This document shows, piece after piece, positions 24,045-35,427 of a stretch of DNA of 64,000 nt (its first letter is position 1; each line of letters opens with the position of its first letter). Source of the stretch: Rhynchonema sp. JSB1_4 (lineage: Eukaryota > Nematoda > Chromadorea > Monhysterida > Xyalidae); NCBI GenBank assembly GCA_030248065.1, contig JASAMV010005179.1, positions 42,374 through 106,373 of the forward strand, read 5' to 3'. The position numbers and the translations under genes were made by a program. The notes under the pieces were generated by a model. The model was not told the origin of the DNA. It did no database searches and saw nothing but the letters and a program-made list of their open reading frames with translations.

Positions 24045-27000
24045 TTACGTGATCGCCAGGGCATCAGTCTGCCCGGTTTCCTGACTGAGCGCAAATTGTA
24101 AGTCGGTCAACTTCTGTCTCAACTGCGCAATGCCCACCATCACAATGGTCTCGGCGCGCAAAGCACCTGATGACTCGACCGTCAACCAGAATTTGTTCGC
24201 TTTCCCGGTGACGTCTGCGTCGGCTTCGTCTGAATACGAAATTGTTTGCAATTAAAAGTTGTTTTCAGGCTCAACAAGCAGCACGGCACCGAAATGTCAA
24301 AATGACGGCGCACACACATTTAACACACAATAATCACAATTGGGTGTCGGGTGCCAAAAAAGTGTAGGTGTCGGGTGCCTCCAGGTGTCGGGTGTCGGGT
24401 TTTTTGGGACCCGACACCCGACAGCCGACACTTACGGTTCAAAACATCAGTTTTGCCGAGAAAAGAATTTTGAGAGAAAATTTTCTTCGAACCAAATGTT
24501 TCCGAAGACGCAGAATGTGTCACTTTGGTGTTTATTTTGTGTGAAAATACTTGAATTCAGTCACTTGATCCAAAAATTGCACTAATAGTGCGAAGGAGCA
24601 AAAAGTTGCCTGTTTTTGGTCCAAAAACAGGTGTCGGGTGTCGGGTTTTTTTCCAAAAATTAGATGTCGGGTGTCGGTTTTTTGGAACTGTCGGGTGTCG
24701 GCTTTTTTTCTCAAATGTCGGGTGTCGGGTATTTTCAGATGTCGGGTACCCCCCGACCTCTAACCCTAATCACAATTAATAAAAATCAGAAATATCCGAT
24801 CCGAACTCACATTTGTCGTCTTCCAATTCTGAGAACTCGCTGCGAGGCCTGAAATAAAGTTTGTTCCATCAGAAAAAACCTTTCGTGATTTGAATACTGC
24901 GAGAGTAAATGAAAGCTTCTTACTGGCGTTGCAAGTCTGCGTCTGCGCGAAATAAATCAGCAGAACAACGACAACAATTGTGTTAAATTAAATTAACTGA
25001 GCTATAAATCCTATGATTGCACTTTCAACAACCAACGCACCATTCTTTGGGCACCGGCAACAATGTGTGTCTGAGCGCATTGTCCGGGTCGTACTCGAAC
25101 GCAACACCACATGTAGGATTCCATTTGGCGTGCTCTTTGCCGAACCCTTTCTTGCCGTAACAACGCAGCTTCAACTCTTGGCCTTTGCACAGTTTGACGA
25201 TTAGGATTTCTGAAAACGTGACGTACGTGCGACGAAAATGTCATTTTCCTCGGCCAGCGAAGTTTTCACAGAAATAAAGAACTCAAAATTTTGCATAATA
25301 CTTTTTGTGAAAGCAAAACACGCAACCGACATTTTCAGCTAAGGTTCCTGGGAGAAATAGAAAACAAAAAAATTACTTTGCTAACATAGTGATAAAATAT
25401 GTTGCCAAAACTGCAACAGCAAACGAACATCACTGAATAGACAGTAAAACCGGCCAGGACGCACGCACCATCGGACGTCATTCCATACGCGGTGTCGACC
25501 GCACGTCGATCGCCGCAAGCAGGCACACAACGTTCGTCACTGGCCATCAAATCGGCCGTGGTCACTGCGCGTGTCTGTTCGTCCTCGCATCGTACGTGCA
25601 GAGTGAATTCGACTGCACATTCGTGACAGAAATCGGTGCATGTGCAATCCTGCAGTGGCAATCGGGTGTTGACAAAGTGTGTCAGGAAATCTACGAAGGA
25701 ATCCTTGCCGTGTATCGGCTACCCCACAACACATCGATCTCTAGCCCCACGAGGGATAGAACGTTGACCAACGTGACTCCAATATCAGCCCAAACGAACA
25801 AAATCAGTGCCGCGGTTTTGATATATAGGGTGCGAAGCAAAAGTTTTGATTGTATTTATTGTATTCTTTATTGTTCATTGAAAAACGACGGTCAAAAAAG
25901 TCAAGTATTTGGGCACAAAATATGAGTACACAACACAAAAGCAGGGTTTCACAGAAAATTTTAATCCGAACATCTGACCAAAATTTGATCCGAACCAAAA
26001 ACTCATCGGTTTTGTGCTACAATCTTTTGGGAAAGGCAAAATAAAAACCGATAAAAAACCACCTTGAAAGATAGTGGAAAAATATTCGGGCTTCGGAAGG
26101 AACTTCTTTTTTTTGGTGAAAAAAAATATGTTTTTTTCGGTCCGCCAGTATGGGTTTTTGATCATGTGATGCTTGGTTTTTTCACATATTTACAGTTGCG
26201 AAAAAACCGGGTTCTTCGTATTTTGTGAAAAAACCGAAAGTACAGGTATCAAACTACAGGTGCAGGGTACCTCAAAAACTGCTGTTAAGCAAAGTGCAAA
26301 AACAGAATATACCATTGGAGACGAAGAAAGTGCTCAAAATGTCCAAGTTATATTGGTTTTAACCTCCAGATGGCCCTTCGGCATTAGCTTCCTGAACGTT
26401 GAAAAAGTGGTCAAGAAGGTAAGTTTTTGGTAAAACATGAAGAAAATTTTGCCCAGTTTTTCACGGAATTTTATTTTGCGTCCAAAAATGGAACCGGTTT
26501 TTTTTCGCAAAAACAGGTGCTTTTCCGCTCGCAACTACAGGCATATTGCGACACACTACTGATGTGATGAGGAGGGCTGGACGTCACCTCTTCGCGGCGC
26601 TCGATATCAACGTCGATGCCGTCGTGCTCCATCGCCGGCCAACGACGTTAATCAACATTTCCCAACCAACGGAACCAGAAATGTGCAAGCCTGAGGAATT
26701 TACGGACATGAAAATAAATACAAAAATTGCGTGTGAAGATTGCGCGAATGAAAACAAATACAGAACCAAGAAATAAAACAATGTGAGAAGGGTGACCCGT
26801 GAGAAGATGGACGAAATCACGGATAGACAGTTGCAGACAACATGCAAACAGAAACTAAACTAATAAATGTACGCAGAGCCACAGCAACGCACAACAGTGC
26901 AAGACGGACGGTGCGGAATACCGTAACCTTGTAATTATGCTTCTTCCACTTTACATTTTTCTGTGAGTTGGTGTTAGTGTGGTTCTTGGTCCGGCTGGGA

Positions 27001-28551
27001 AACTAGTGTACCTCCCTACTTTTCGGAGGGGAACGGGGGGGAAGGGGGAGACCAAAATTCAAGAAAAAGTCACCTTTTGAGGTGGAAAATTTACCTATGT
27101 TTGCGCCTTTTGGGAAAAAATTCTCCATAAAACGGGTGGTTTGGCGACTTTTAGCAACATGATTGACGTAAAAACCACACATTTTCGATCTGAAAATCCC
27201 TATTTCGAGCAAAAGGTTGGTGAAATTAGTGTATCCGGAAGAGAATTAGTGTACTTTGGTCGGGGAAACTAGCGACTTTAGGGGGCCCCCTCTCCCAGGA
27301 ACAACTGGTTGGTGCGGAATGGACGCAAAAAAACGAACTGATGTGATGACGCTAAGTTCGAACAGTTCTTATTAGCGATTGGGACGTAAGGTGCGCTTAT
27401 ACTCGTTCCGCGAAACTGAAGGAACGGATGAAGGAACGATTGTTTCTGGTGGCTGGGAAACGCTCTGGCCAACATGTGCATCTAACATTGACAAGCAGGT
27501 CTCAAGGCATCACCACACAGAACATAAGAACTTGAAAACGTCGGGCTGTTTAGAAACACAAATTCCTCCACCCGCTTCAATACACTACAATAAACCAAAG
27601 TGGAAGAACAGTGATTTTGCTTCAGCCGTACCTTATGTGCGCTACCCAAGCTGTTCAGTGTGCATGTGCCTCGAGACCAACGGCAGAGCGATGTTGATGA
27701 TATGTTGCGCGACCACTAACGCAAAAACGCTCGTATACCTCCACCCGTTCCTTCAGTTCCGCGGAACCAGTATAAGCGCACCCGTAGAAACAAAGCAACA
27801 AAGCTCGAGTTGGTTTAAAATCGAAATTGGTGTCATGAATGTCACAAACACCAACCAACCATTTGATTTCAAGGCTACAAACTGAGAGTAAATCAATCAA
27901 CGCAGGGTAGAAGATCGATCGTCATACCCGGTCGGGGTGGATACTGCACGCTTTGTGAGACGAGACCATCACTCCCAAGTCCCAAGCCACATCATTGATC
28001 CGGTCACCACATCACATCACAAGTGCCACCAAGCTGAATCAAATCGCGAGACAAAACTATTCTAACTACCAACCCTTGTGTATTGGAGTTTGTCAATCAT
28101 TTCATCTGACGTCAGTGGAATCAGGCCAATTCGATGAGCGATAAATTCGTCATTGAGCACGGTTGTATTGACTTCGATTTGAACCCAATCAATGGCTGAA
28201 GAAATGCAAATAAACAAATGGTCCGGCCCAGCCACAAAGCACAAAAATAAACCGCAGCCGCCGCTAACCGATGGTAGGGACCTCAGCGATAAAAATGCGA
28301 CGAAGCGAATTTGCAACACTGAAAGAAAGGATAATAAACAATTTTTGATCAAGCAAGTGAGATGACGAGTTGAGTCTGACTGTCTGAGTGAGACGATGTT
28401 GTTTTTATGGCGAGATGAGATATGGTGCAATAAAAATCCAGCAACAGAACAGGACAAAAACAAACCTCAAGTCAGTGTCAGTCAACTGAAACTGGAGCAT
28501 GTCATCGCTTTGTTTCAAAAGAGTAACTTGCGGTTGATTGGCGTACGGCAT
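24045..28551 (-). CDS. POLR2C: DNA-directed RNA polymerase II subunit RPB3
   Basis: RPB3 is an alpha-like assembly subunit that pairs with RPB11 to nucleate the Pol II core in the nucleus. Exons on the minus strand: 28551-28466, 28318-28269, 28195-28074, 25649-25469, 25209-25041, 24848-24811, 24229-24045; every phase matches. The total is 831 nt, or 276 residues, close to the roughly 275 of animal orthologues. The start MPYANQP is the family's usual N-terminus. Then [39 protein letters not shown], the zinc-binding loop [10 protein letters not shown] with all four Cys, [20 protein letters not shown] and [13 protein letters not shown] follow. The C-terminal helix ([15 protein letters not shown]) is the RPB11-pairing helix. 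Intron 25650-28073 is 2.4 kb and holds two MITEs; the other introns are 73 to 581 bp. The AATAAA (24045-24040) begins on the last base of the TAA stop codon. Confidence 0.96.
24341..24768. mobile_element. hAT-like MITE with GTGTCGGGT tag repeats, in an RPB3 intron
   Basis: ATCACAAT is duplicated at 24333-24340 and 24769-24776. The ends are TGGGTGTCGGG and, read from the other side, TAGGGTTAGAGGTCGGG. The tag GTGTCGGGT (and complement) occurs many times near both ends around an A/T-rich core. It lies between the last two RPB3 exons. TAACCCTAA at the right end is part of the terminus, not telomeric. Confidence 0.75.
26975..27307. mobile_element. hAT-like MITE with GGAAACTAGTGTACC tag
   Basis: GTTGGTGT (26967-26974) and GTTGGTGC (27308-27315) flank it, 7 of 8 identical. 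Ends: TAGTGTGGTTCTTGG and, reversed, CAGTTGTTCCTGG. The tag and AATTAGTGTA variants lie near both ends. It sits in the large RPB3 intron. Confidence 0.75.
27391..27781. mobile_element. MITE with GTGCGCTTATACT termini
   Basis: Perfect 13-bp ends (GTGCGCTTATACT ... AGTATAAGCGCAC) extend imperfectly through GTTCCGCG(G)AACTGAAGGAACG on both sides. It is 391 bp with no coding capacity. No clear target duplication. A truncated relative lies in a Spen intron at 4838-5126. Confidence 0.8.
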
Positions 28552-28677
28552 GATTGGTCAATTGAGGTTCTGTTGTTCATTAATTCTTGGCTGCAATTTC
28601 GACAAATTTGAGAAACTTTTGCAAAATTTGGCTCTTTTGCGCCATTATTTTCTTTGGCCCTAAAATCGGGTCGGGGC

Positions 28678-29073
28678 CAGTGTAGTGGCAGGCAGATGGT
28701 TGCAAGAAGGTACCCTTGGGGGGGATGGATCCAGATGGTTGCAAGGTACCCCCCTACCCAGCCTCCAGAAGGTTGCAAGGTACCCCTGGGGTCCGAAAAA
28801 GGGTGTTTTTGCATGCTTTTTTCTGCAAAATTGGCCGAAAAAATGGTGCTTTTTTGCATTTTGGCCGAAAATTTGCCCAAAATAGCTATTATATGGAGGT
28901 TTACGCGCGGAGCGCGCGATTTTTGGGGTTTTGAGGTCGAAAAACAGCCATTTTTGCCTATAAAAACCATAAATTTATGGTTGCAAGGTACCCATCCCCC
29001 CGAAGGGGTGGTTGCAAGGTACCTACTCCTTAGGGAAGGGAATCCCCCCCATCCCCCCCCAGCCACTACACTG
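28678..29073. mobile_element. hAT-like MITE with GTTGCAAGGTACC tag
   Basis: GTCGGGGC is duplicated exactly at 28670-28677 and 29074-29081. Inverted ends are CAGTGTAGTGGC and GCCACTACACTG. GTTGCAAGGTACC (or complement) occurs repeatedly near both ends. The A/T-rich core contains GCGCGGAGCGCGCGATTTTT, which can form a hairpin. Confidence 0.88.
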
Positions 29074-29462
29074 GTCGGGGCCACGATTTTGGATTTTTAA
29101 ATCGGGCAATTTTTGCCTAAAATAGGCATTTTTAGGCTTAAAATAGGTGATTTTAGGACAATGTTGTCAAAAGTCGCCAAAATTACCCTTTTATAGAGAA
29201 TTTTTTTCCAAAAAGTGGCAAAAATCGGCCAAATTTTCTGCTTCAATAAGTGAATTTTTCCTGAATTTGAGTCTTCCCCTCCCAGGGTGGACACCAACCG
29301 CCGTTCCGAAAAAATGGGAAGGTGAACTGACCGCCGCGCCGGACCAGGAACCACGTTGGACCAAGCCGGACCGAGGTTACCCCCGAGGTTCGGGGGAGGG
29401 GTGAAGCAGTGTAGTGGCAGGCCCATGAATTTGGGGGACCCCCCAAGCAGGGTAGTTCCTGG

Positions 29463-29868
29463 CAGTGTAGTGGCAGGCCCATGTGTGGGAGGTAAGTATG
29501 ATGCGGGGTTGGGACCGGAAGCGTGAGAGGTATGATTTTGGTCACCCAAAAAGGCGAAAAAACACCGTTTTTGTGCTACAATTTTGGGCAAAAATTGAGG
29601 TAAAAATAGTACTTTTTCAAAATTTTCGCCGAAAATCACCTAGAAATAGGTATTATGGGTGGGTTCGCGCGATTTTTGGGAAAATAAGGTCGAAAAACAC
29701 CGATTTTTGCCTTAAAAAGGTATAAAATTGCTTGTGAGAGGTATGATTTGGAGTTGTGAGAGGTAAGTACTCAACCCCCCCCTCGGGTTTTGTGGTAGGT
29801 AAGTACTGAGAGGGGGGGGGGGGGGGCCCCCCCCCCCCCAACCCCCCCCCCCCCCAGCCACTACTATG
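29463..29868. mobile_element. hAT-like MITE with GAGAGGTAAGTA tag, nested in another MITE's end
   Basis: GTTCCTGG is duplicated at 29455-29462 and 29869-29876. Ends: CAGTGTAGTGGC and, reversed, CATAGTAGTGGC. The duplication lies inside the terminus of a second family (CAGGGTAGTTCCTGG continuing as TCCGGCGCGGCGGTTAG at 29877), so this is a nested insertion. Long C and G runs occur at 29810-29860. A lone left end of a related element is at 29406-29440. Confidence 0.82.
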
Positions 29869-29899
29869 GTTCCTGGTCCGGCGCGGCGGTTAGTGCACC

Positions 29900-31053
29900 T
29901 ACTGTATTGTCGGAAACAGAACCCGGAGTCTATTTTTTCACTGGGGTCCTTTTGGGGGGTTCGATTTATGGGTGGTCAATTATTGGGGGGCTATATTTTT
30001 CATTTGGCCCCCGACGAAAAGAAATAATTGTTAGTAATGCCCCTAAAATGGCTTGTTTTCGGTATTTTTTAACTTTAACATCGGCAATTTTGCTTAAAAA
30101 GCTATATTCTGTTGTGTACGCAAGCTTAAACAACGTTTGACACAACAACACAGCCCTACCATATCACAAATGTGTGGTACGGTAGGTTGGGGTTGGGGTT
30201 CTATTAATGGGGGGTCAATTACCGCATTGTCGGAAATAGAACCCCCATTAATTGACCCCCCATCAATTGAACCCCATCTAAATGGCTCGAAATCAAAAAT
30301 AGAACCCCCCATTAATTGACCCCCCATTAATAGAACCCAGTGTAGTTCCTGGTCCGGCGCGGCGGTTAGTGTACCTACCCCTTTTTTCCGTGAGGCGGTT
30401 AGTGTACCTCCCTGGGGGGGGGGGGAAGGGAGGGGGGAAGACCCAAAATCAGGAAAAAGTCACTTTTTGAGGTAGAAAATTTGACCTATTTTTACCCCTT
30501 TTTGGAAAAAATTCTTCAGAACAAGGGTATTTTGGCGACTTTTGAGAACATTGACCTAAAAATCACACATTTTAGGCCTAAAAATGCCCATTTTAGGCCT
30601 AAAAATGGCCATTTTAGGCAAAAGTTGAGGCGGTTAGTGTACCTGACGCGGCGGTTAGTGTACTAGTGTACCTTGGTCGCGGCGGTTAGTGTACCTTAGG
30701 GGGGAGGGACCCCCCTCCCCCCCACCAGGAACTACACTGATAGAACCCCACCCCCAACCTTCACCGTACCACAGATTAGTGGTATGGTAGGGCTGTGTTG
30801 TTGTGTCAAACGTTGTTTAAGCTTGCGTACACAACAGAATACAGCTTTTTAAGCATAATTGCCGCTGTTGAAGTTAGAAAATACCGAAAACAAGCGATTT
30901 TTATGGGCATTATTAACAATGATTTTTTTCGTCGGGAGGCCAAATGAAAAATATAACCCCCCCCAATAATTGACCCCCCCATAAATTGAACCCCCCAAAA
31001 TGACCCCAGTGAAAAAATAGACCCCCCGGGTTCTATTTCCGACAATACGGTAG
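29900..31053. mobile_element. Long inverted-repeat element with CTACYGTATTGTCGG ends, interrupted
   Basis: The left 300 bp (CTACTGTATTGTCGGAAACA, then TTTTTTCACTGGGGTC and GTACGCAAGCTTAAACAACG) recur inverted in the right 310 bp. Removing the insert at 30338-30739 leaves a near-palindrome of about 750 bp. Partial copies lie at 35978-36050 and 36450-36575. Confidence 0.7.
30338..30739. mobile_element. hAT-like MITE with GCGGTTAGTGTACC tag
   Basis: ATAGAACC is duplicated at 30330-30337 and 30740-30747. Perfect inverted ends CAGTGTAGTTCCTGG ... CCAGGAACTACACTG. GCGGTTAGTGTACC is present at least five times near the two ends. The core has repeated ATTTTAGGCCTAAAAATG palindromes. Same family as 38836-39218. 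Confidence 0.9.
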
Positions 31054-31100
31054 GTTTTTACGGTACATGGCCATTGTGCGACCAATACCTACTGTACTGG

Positions 31101-31153
31101 GGGCTATACCCTCTCCACCCGCCAACGGGGCTATACCCCCTCCACCCGCCAAC
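31101..31153. repeat. Two tandem 26-bp units
   Basis: GGGCTATACCC, C/T, CTCCACCCGCCAAC is repeated twice in tandem with one change and one extra G. Confidence 0.8.
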
Positions 31154-31582
31154 CTCGAACACTCAACCGCACCGCACCGCGCGTCGTGCGTGGCGTGCGT
31201 GAGTCGTGCGTGATCTCGAAGTCTGAATTTGAACTTTTCTTTTCTTTTTTTCTTTTTTCCAACAAAAACAAGCAAAAAACTGGTTGATGGAGGAAGACTG
31301 ATTACCATTGCAATCAGTACACCCTGGAACAAACCATAGGATAAGTTTTTACGGCAACTCAGCAGCTTTTACCATGCTTATCCACAGGGCCCCGAATACT
31401 TTACCAGTGCCTTGAATCATCTGACCTATGTTAAAACGGGGTGGGGGGTGGTGAAGAAAATGGAGTGAGAATTTAAAAGAATGCGCTCTGGAATCAAAAC
31501 CAGCGTGCCTCAAAACCTCTGTATACCAATTTTTAGCTCAATCGGAGCAGTTAGGAAATGTTGTGTGGATTTTGGACCCGCG

Positions 31583-31630
31583 GGTCCAATTGGACCCGAG
31601 GTCCAATTGGACCCGGGGTCCAATTGGACC
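31583..31630. repeat. Three palindromes GGTCCAATTGGACC at 17-bp spacing
   Basis: The perfect 14-bp palindrome begins at 31583, 31600 and 31617, preceded by the half-site GGACCCGCGGGTCC at 31574. Function unknown. Confidence 0.85.
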
Positions 31631-32203
31631 TGCAACCATTCAGTGTTCGGGTTGAGCGTGATGTTCAAACTTCGATTGTAAAGTGATCGGTATACAACTG
31701 TCCGAGAGTTGGCGAGCACAGAAATGCAACGTGGATCACACAACGTTGAAGGTGGGGATATCGCAAAAAATACGCTTGACGCAATCACTTTTCTGATCAA
31801 GTTTCCATTTCATTCATTTATTTTCAACGAAATTTCTGCGACCTTGGACCAACAAGCCCGATCCCATACTCAAAAAATCAACTCATTCCATCATCATCAC
31901 CAAGCAGTACCAACTTTTAAGCACCGGCCGAAGCAGTAGTTTAGTCCACGGAGCCCGCCTGCTTGCTGGAGGCTTACAGAATGGCCACTCTATTTGAAAC
32001 CCACCCACTGTGTGTTCACCAACCGTGTATTGAAATGAGTAAGTTTGGAAAACGGGAAAAATTTTTATCAGACATCGCAGATCGCGCAATATTAATCATG
32101 CTCCAACTCTCAAACTAGCTGTCACGATTGATGGTGACGTGCATGCCGCCAGTTGCGGCTTTGCAAATCCGGCCTAATGTCGCCTCGGATTGATACGTCA
32201 TAG

Positions 32204-32921
32204 CAGTGGTTTTTTAAAAAAAATTTTTTTCTTTTATTAAAAAAAAATTTTTTTTTTAAAAATTCGTTCCAAAAGTTAAAAATTTTTTTTATTATTTCAA
32301 AATTCGAAAATTTCTCTATTTTCTTGCTCTAAAAGTATAGTTTTTTGCATAAAAATTGCTACTGTTGACATCACCTGACCCTACAATGGGTGTATTGGGT
32401 GCCATAATCGTTGTTTTGTGGCATCTAGACATAGTGCACACACTCACATGGAATCTCATATGATCACACATGTGCATGTGACTGGGCGGGCATGCATTTA
32501 TCCATGCAACAGACCCGAAAGCAGTGATTTTGTCGGTGTGATATTCACTCTATATTTACACTGTTTGTCACATATTTGCATTGGTCGTGTACCAAAAGGC
32601 AATAGTTTCACCCAAATTTGCCGTCTTGAGTGTCACAAAGCCACACGAAGGCACCCACACCACGTGGGGGAAGTGTACGGGTGTGTACCTGACTACTGTT
32701 GGTACTCATTGACCATTGTTTAGTATTGTTTTCGTGTCGTCAGTGCTTTATATGCACTTACCACACGTTATTGAAGAAAAATGCCACTATTTTTTTGCGT
32801 TAGCGCTCATTTTTTTTCGTTTCGGGCAGTTTTTGGCTGGAATAAAAAAATTTTTTTAAATTAAAAAAAATTTTTTAAAAAAAATGTGGTTAGAATAAAA
32901 AAATTTTTTTATTAACAACTG
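32204..32921. mobile_element. hAT-like element with A/T-homopolymer palindromic ends
   Basis: CGTCATAG is duplicated exactly at 32196-32203 and 32922-32929. Ends are CAGTGGTTTTTTAAAA and, reversed, CAGTTGTTAATAAAA. The ends consist of alternating A and T runs (32210-32300, 32845-32915). The 500-bp interior has no recognised gene. It lies 0.8 kb upstream of the receptor gene. Confidence 0.75.
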
Positions 32922-33746
32922 CGTCATAGTTGTTCTCGCTGGGCAATTTCTTGAATGGAAAACGCTTTTCATAAAATTGTCCAAGTTAATCGCCCAACCC
33001 TTACATGTACATACATATAGATATAGCTGTTCAAGATGGCAGGTCAATGTTCCATGCACTCACAAGAGCAGCGAGTCTTTTTATTTTGTCAATCTGGATG
33101 GGCGGGCTGCTGACGCATTTCGATGTTTATTTTTGTTCAGCGGTGATAATTATTGTATGGATTCTGTTTTTCTGTCAAAGAAAATAGGAGCTGTGGCTAC
33201 AAACAACTTTATTGGAACCTTTTTTTGCGTGATGCGTCACCATGCGGCAGCGCAGTAAAGCATGATACGATTGCCTTGGAAACACCACAAAATAATTGTG
33301 TGCCGACTGCCCACGGGCACGGGCTGTTTATTCTACCGTATCTTGTGCATGTCATAAACCACAGAAACGGACCGCAATTTAAGCGAACCGCATATATTTG
33401 GAAACAGTCTCGCGTGCAAGCAACATTTTTTCCGATCATGCAGTAGCAGGCGCATTTCCGGTAAAAATGCGCATTCCATCCACAACGACACTTGTGCAGT
33501 GAGTATACACTCAGTTTTGTTTGCATTTCATGCTAGAACAAACTGGTTCCGACAGGTTCATTCTCATGGCTGCACTTCAATCGAATGAACGCATTTCAAA
33601 CTTTTATGACACATTATGGGCATGGGTGGCACACAGTTTGCACGAATGAACAGTTATTGTATGCTTATGAGTTGTCAACTGCCTATACCAACATTTTTTA
33701 GGAAAGTTTCATGTTGAATCTGTCAGCTGGCTGAAAGTCGCAAGTC

Positions 33747-35427
33747 ATGCAACTGCTTGATGACGAAAACGTTGTTTACTTGTCAGTACTGTGCCTGTGG
33801 ATGTTTTTAATCGTACTTAGCAACATTTCGTTAATATTCTGCATCATCAAAGCAAAACTGACCACCGAAAACCCGCTGAATTTCTATGTCATTTCAATCG
33901 CTCTATCATCGACCGAGGTTTGGTCCAATTTCTTTTATTATAAAAACATGGAAATCGATATGTTTTACTTTGGGTAAAAACATTTGTGTGGTAAATCGGT
34001 CGAAAAGCTTCAATTCAACAGCTACACATTTCAGTCATTAGCGATGATTTATTCCTCCTCCGCACACAGGTTGCACTGATCGCGCTGCCATTGGAGTTGA
34101 TCTCAATTGTCCGTCTATCGCGTGATTGGTTGTGTCGTTTGGGTGCGTTCTCCCTCCAATTGGCCACAGGCAGCAATGCTCTGTCGCAGGTTGCTGCATC
34201 GTGGTATCAGTGGAAGGACGTTGCCAAGAAATCTGGTCTGTTTGCCCTTGTGGTTATGGAAGCCTGTTAATTAAAGCATGACATATACAAATCCGTTAAT
34301 TCTAAGCACAGACAACACCCTTAAAATGGGTCGTCTCACTCAGATACAAGTTGGTCTCAAAAAGGCCCCTTGTGGCCAGTGTCTCGGAATGGCGCTACCT
34401 GATTCCTGCAACCGCACTTCGGGAAACGAGTTGTCGAACGCCGAAGTTTTAGGGGAGATCCGAAAGAAGTGTAGGCAAGCATATTTTTACCCTTTTGAAC
34501 AGCTTTAAAATTTTTAAAAGCGTTAAAGCATCAAAATGTTTGTTCTTCTTTTGGATCACACTATTTATGGTTAATTTTCGCATGGTTAAGCCGAAGAGCG
34601 CAGTTTCGGAACTTAGGCGTTCTATGGATCGGCTCTTGACGTTCTGGTGCTGTGGTGCAGGAATCAGATAATACCATTCCGAGATCCTATGCTTTCCTAC
34701 GATACCATTCCCATCCTGCCAGATGGGCTACTTTTTGAGAACACCTTGCATCTGAGTGAGACTACCATTTCAACAATATTGACATTTTTCAACTATTTCA
34801 GCCAGGCCTCTGACACCAACACAGCACAAGACACGAATCACCATTCTGTGGTTTGCTTCGCTGCTGTACGCTGTCAAGGCCGTGTTCTGTTCGGGTTTAG
34901 TCAATGATGACATCAATATCGGATTAATCAGCAATAATCAAACGACAATCGCAAATCCCAGCTGCGGCTACACATCCAACGCAGCCACCACCCAAGTGAT
35001 CCAACTGCTTGATCTGCTGCTGCTGTCAGCCATTCCCTGCAAGGTCGTGTCCTATTTGAGTGTGGTGATTCTGTGTGCCGCCCAGCACAGCCGAGCGTCA
35101 ACGATCATGATGTGGAGTCTCCTGGTCACCTATGTGTCTCTCACTAGTCCATTGGCTATTCTGGACATTCTTATCGTATTCAATCTGGTCGACAATGTAG
35201 ATCGTTTACACAGAATCTTCACAGTTATTTCATTCTCCTATGAATGGCTGTCGGTTTTGATATTCGTGATTTTCGACGGCCAAATCCGACATGCGTTGTG
35301 CAAAATTTGCGGCAGTCCGTCCGGCCGTGCTGATGGGCGTGATTCGTGTTCAACCTTGGTCACTGAACTCCAGGCGCGTGACAAATGTTGTCAGACGATA
35401 GCTGCCCCTGCTCTCGATGCAGAATAG
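33747..35427 (+). CDS. Divergent rhodopsin-like seven-transmembrane receptor
   Basis: Three exons in phase (33747-33973, 34042-34235, 34802-35427) give 348 residues. Segments: TM1 VYLSVLCLWMFLIVLSNISL, then ENPLNFYVISIALSS as the start of TM2, LRTQVALIALPLELISIV, then DWLCRLGAFSLQLATGSN (Cys before TM3), an intracellular stretch RPLTPTQHKTR leading to TM4 ITILWFASLLYAVKAVF, Cys in NPSCGYTSN of the second loop, TM5, TM6 IMMWSLLVTYVSLTSPLAIL and TM7 FSYEWLSVLIFVIFDGQIR. The usual DRY is absent (SWYQWKD instead) and NPxxY is not present. The TM2 region is longer than usual, so the first splice may be imperfect. The ligand cannot be inferred. AATAAA at 35461-35466 is 34 bp past the stop. Confidence 0.72.

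Noticed and set aside
24755..24770. TAACCCTAA, telomere-like
   Set aside because: Single copy forming the terminus of a MITE with a target duplication.
32210..32915. A/T homopolymer palindromes as a possible replication origin or matrix attachment site
   Set aside because: They are the ends of an element with an exact 8-bp duplication, a simpler explanation.
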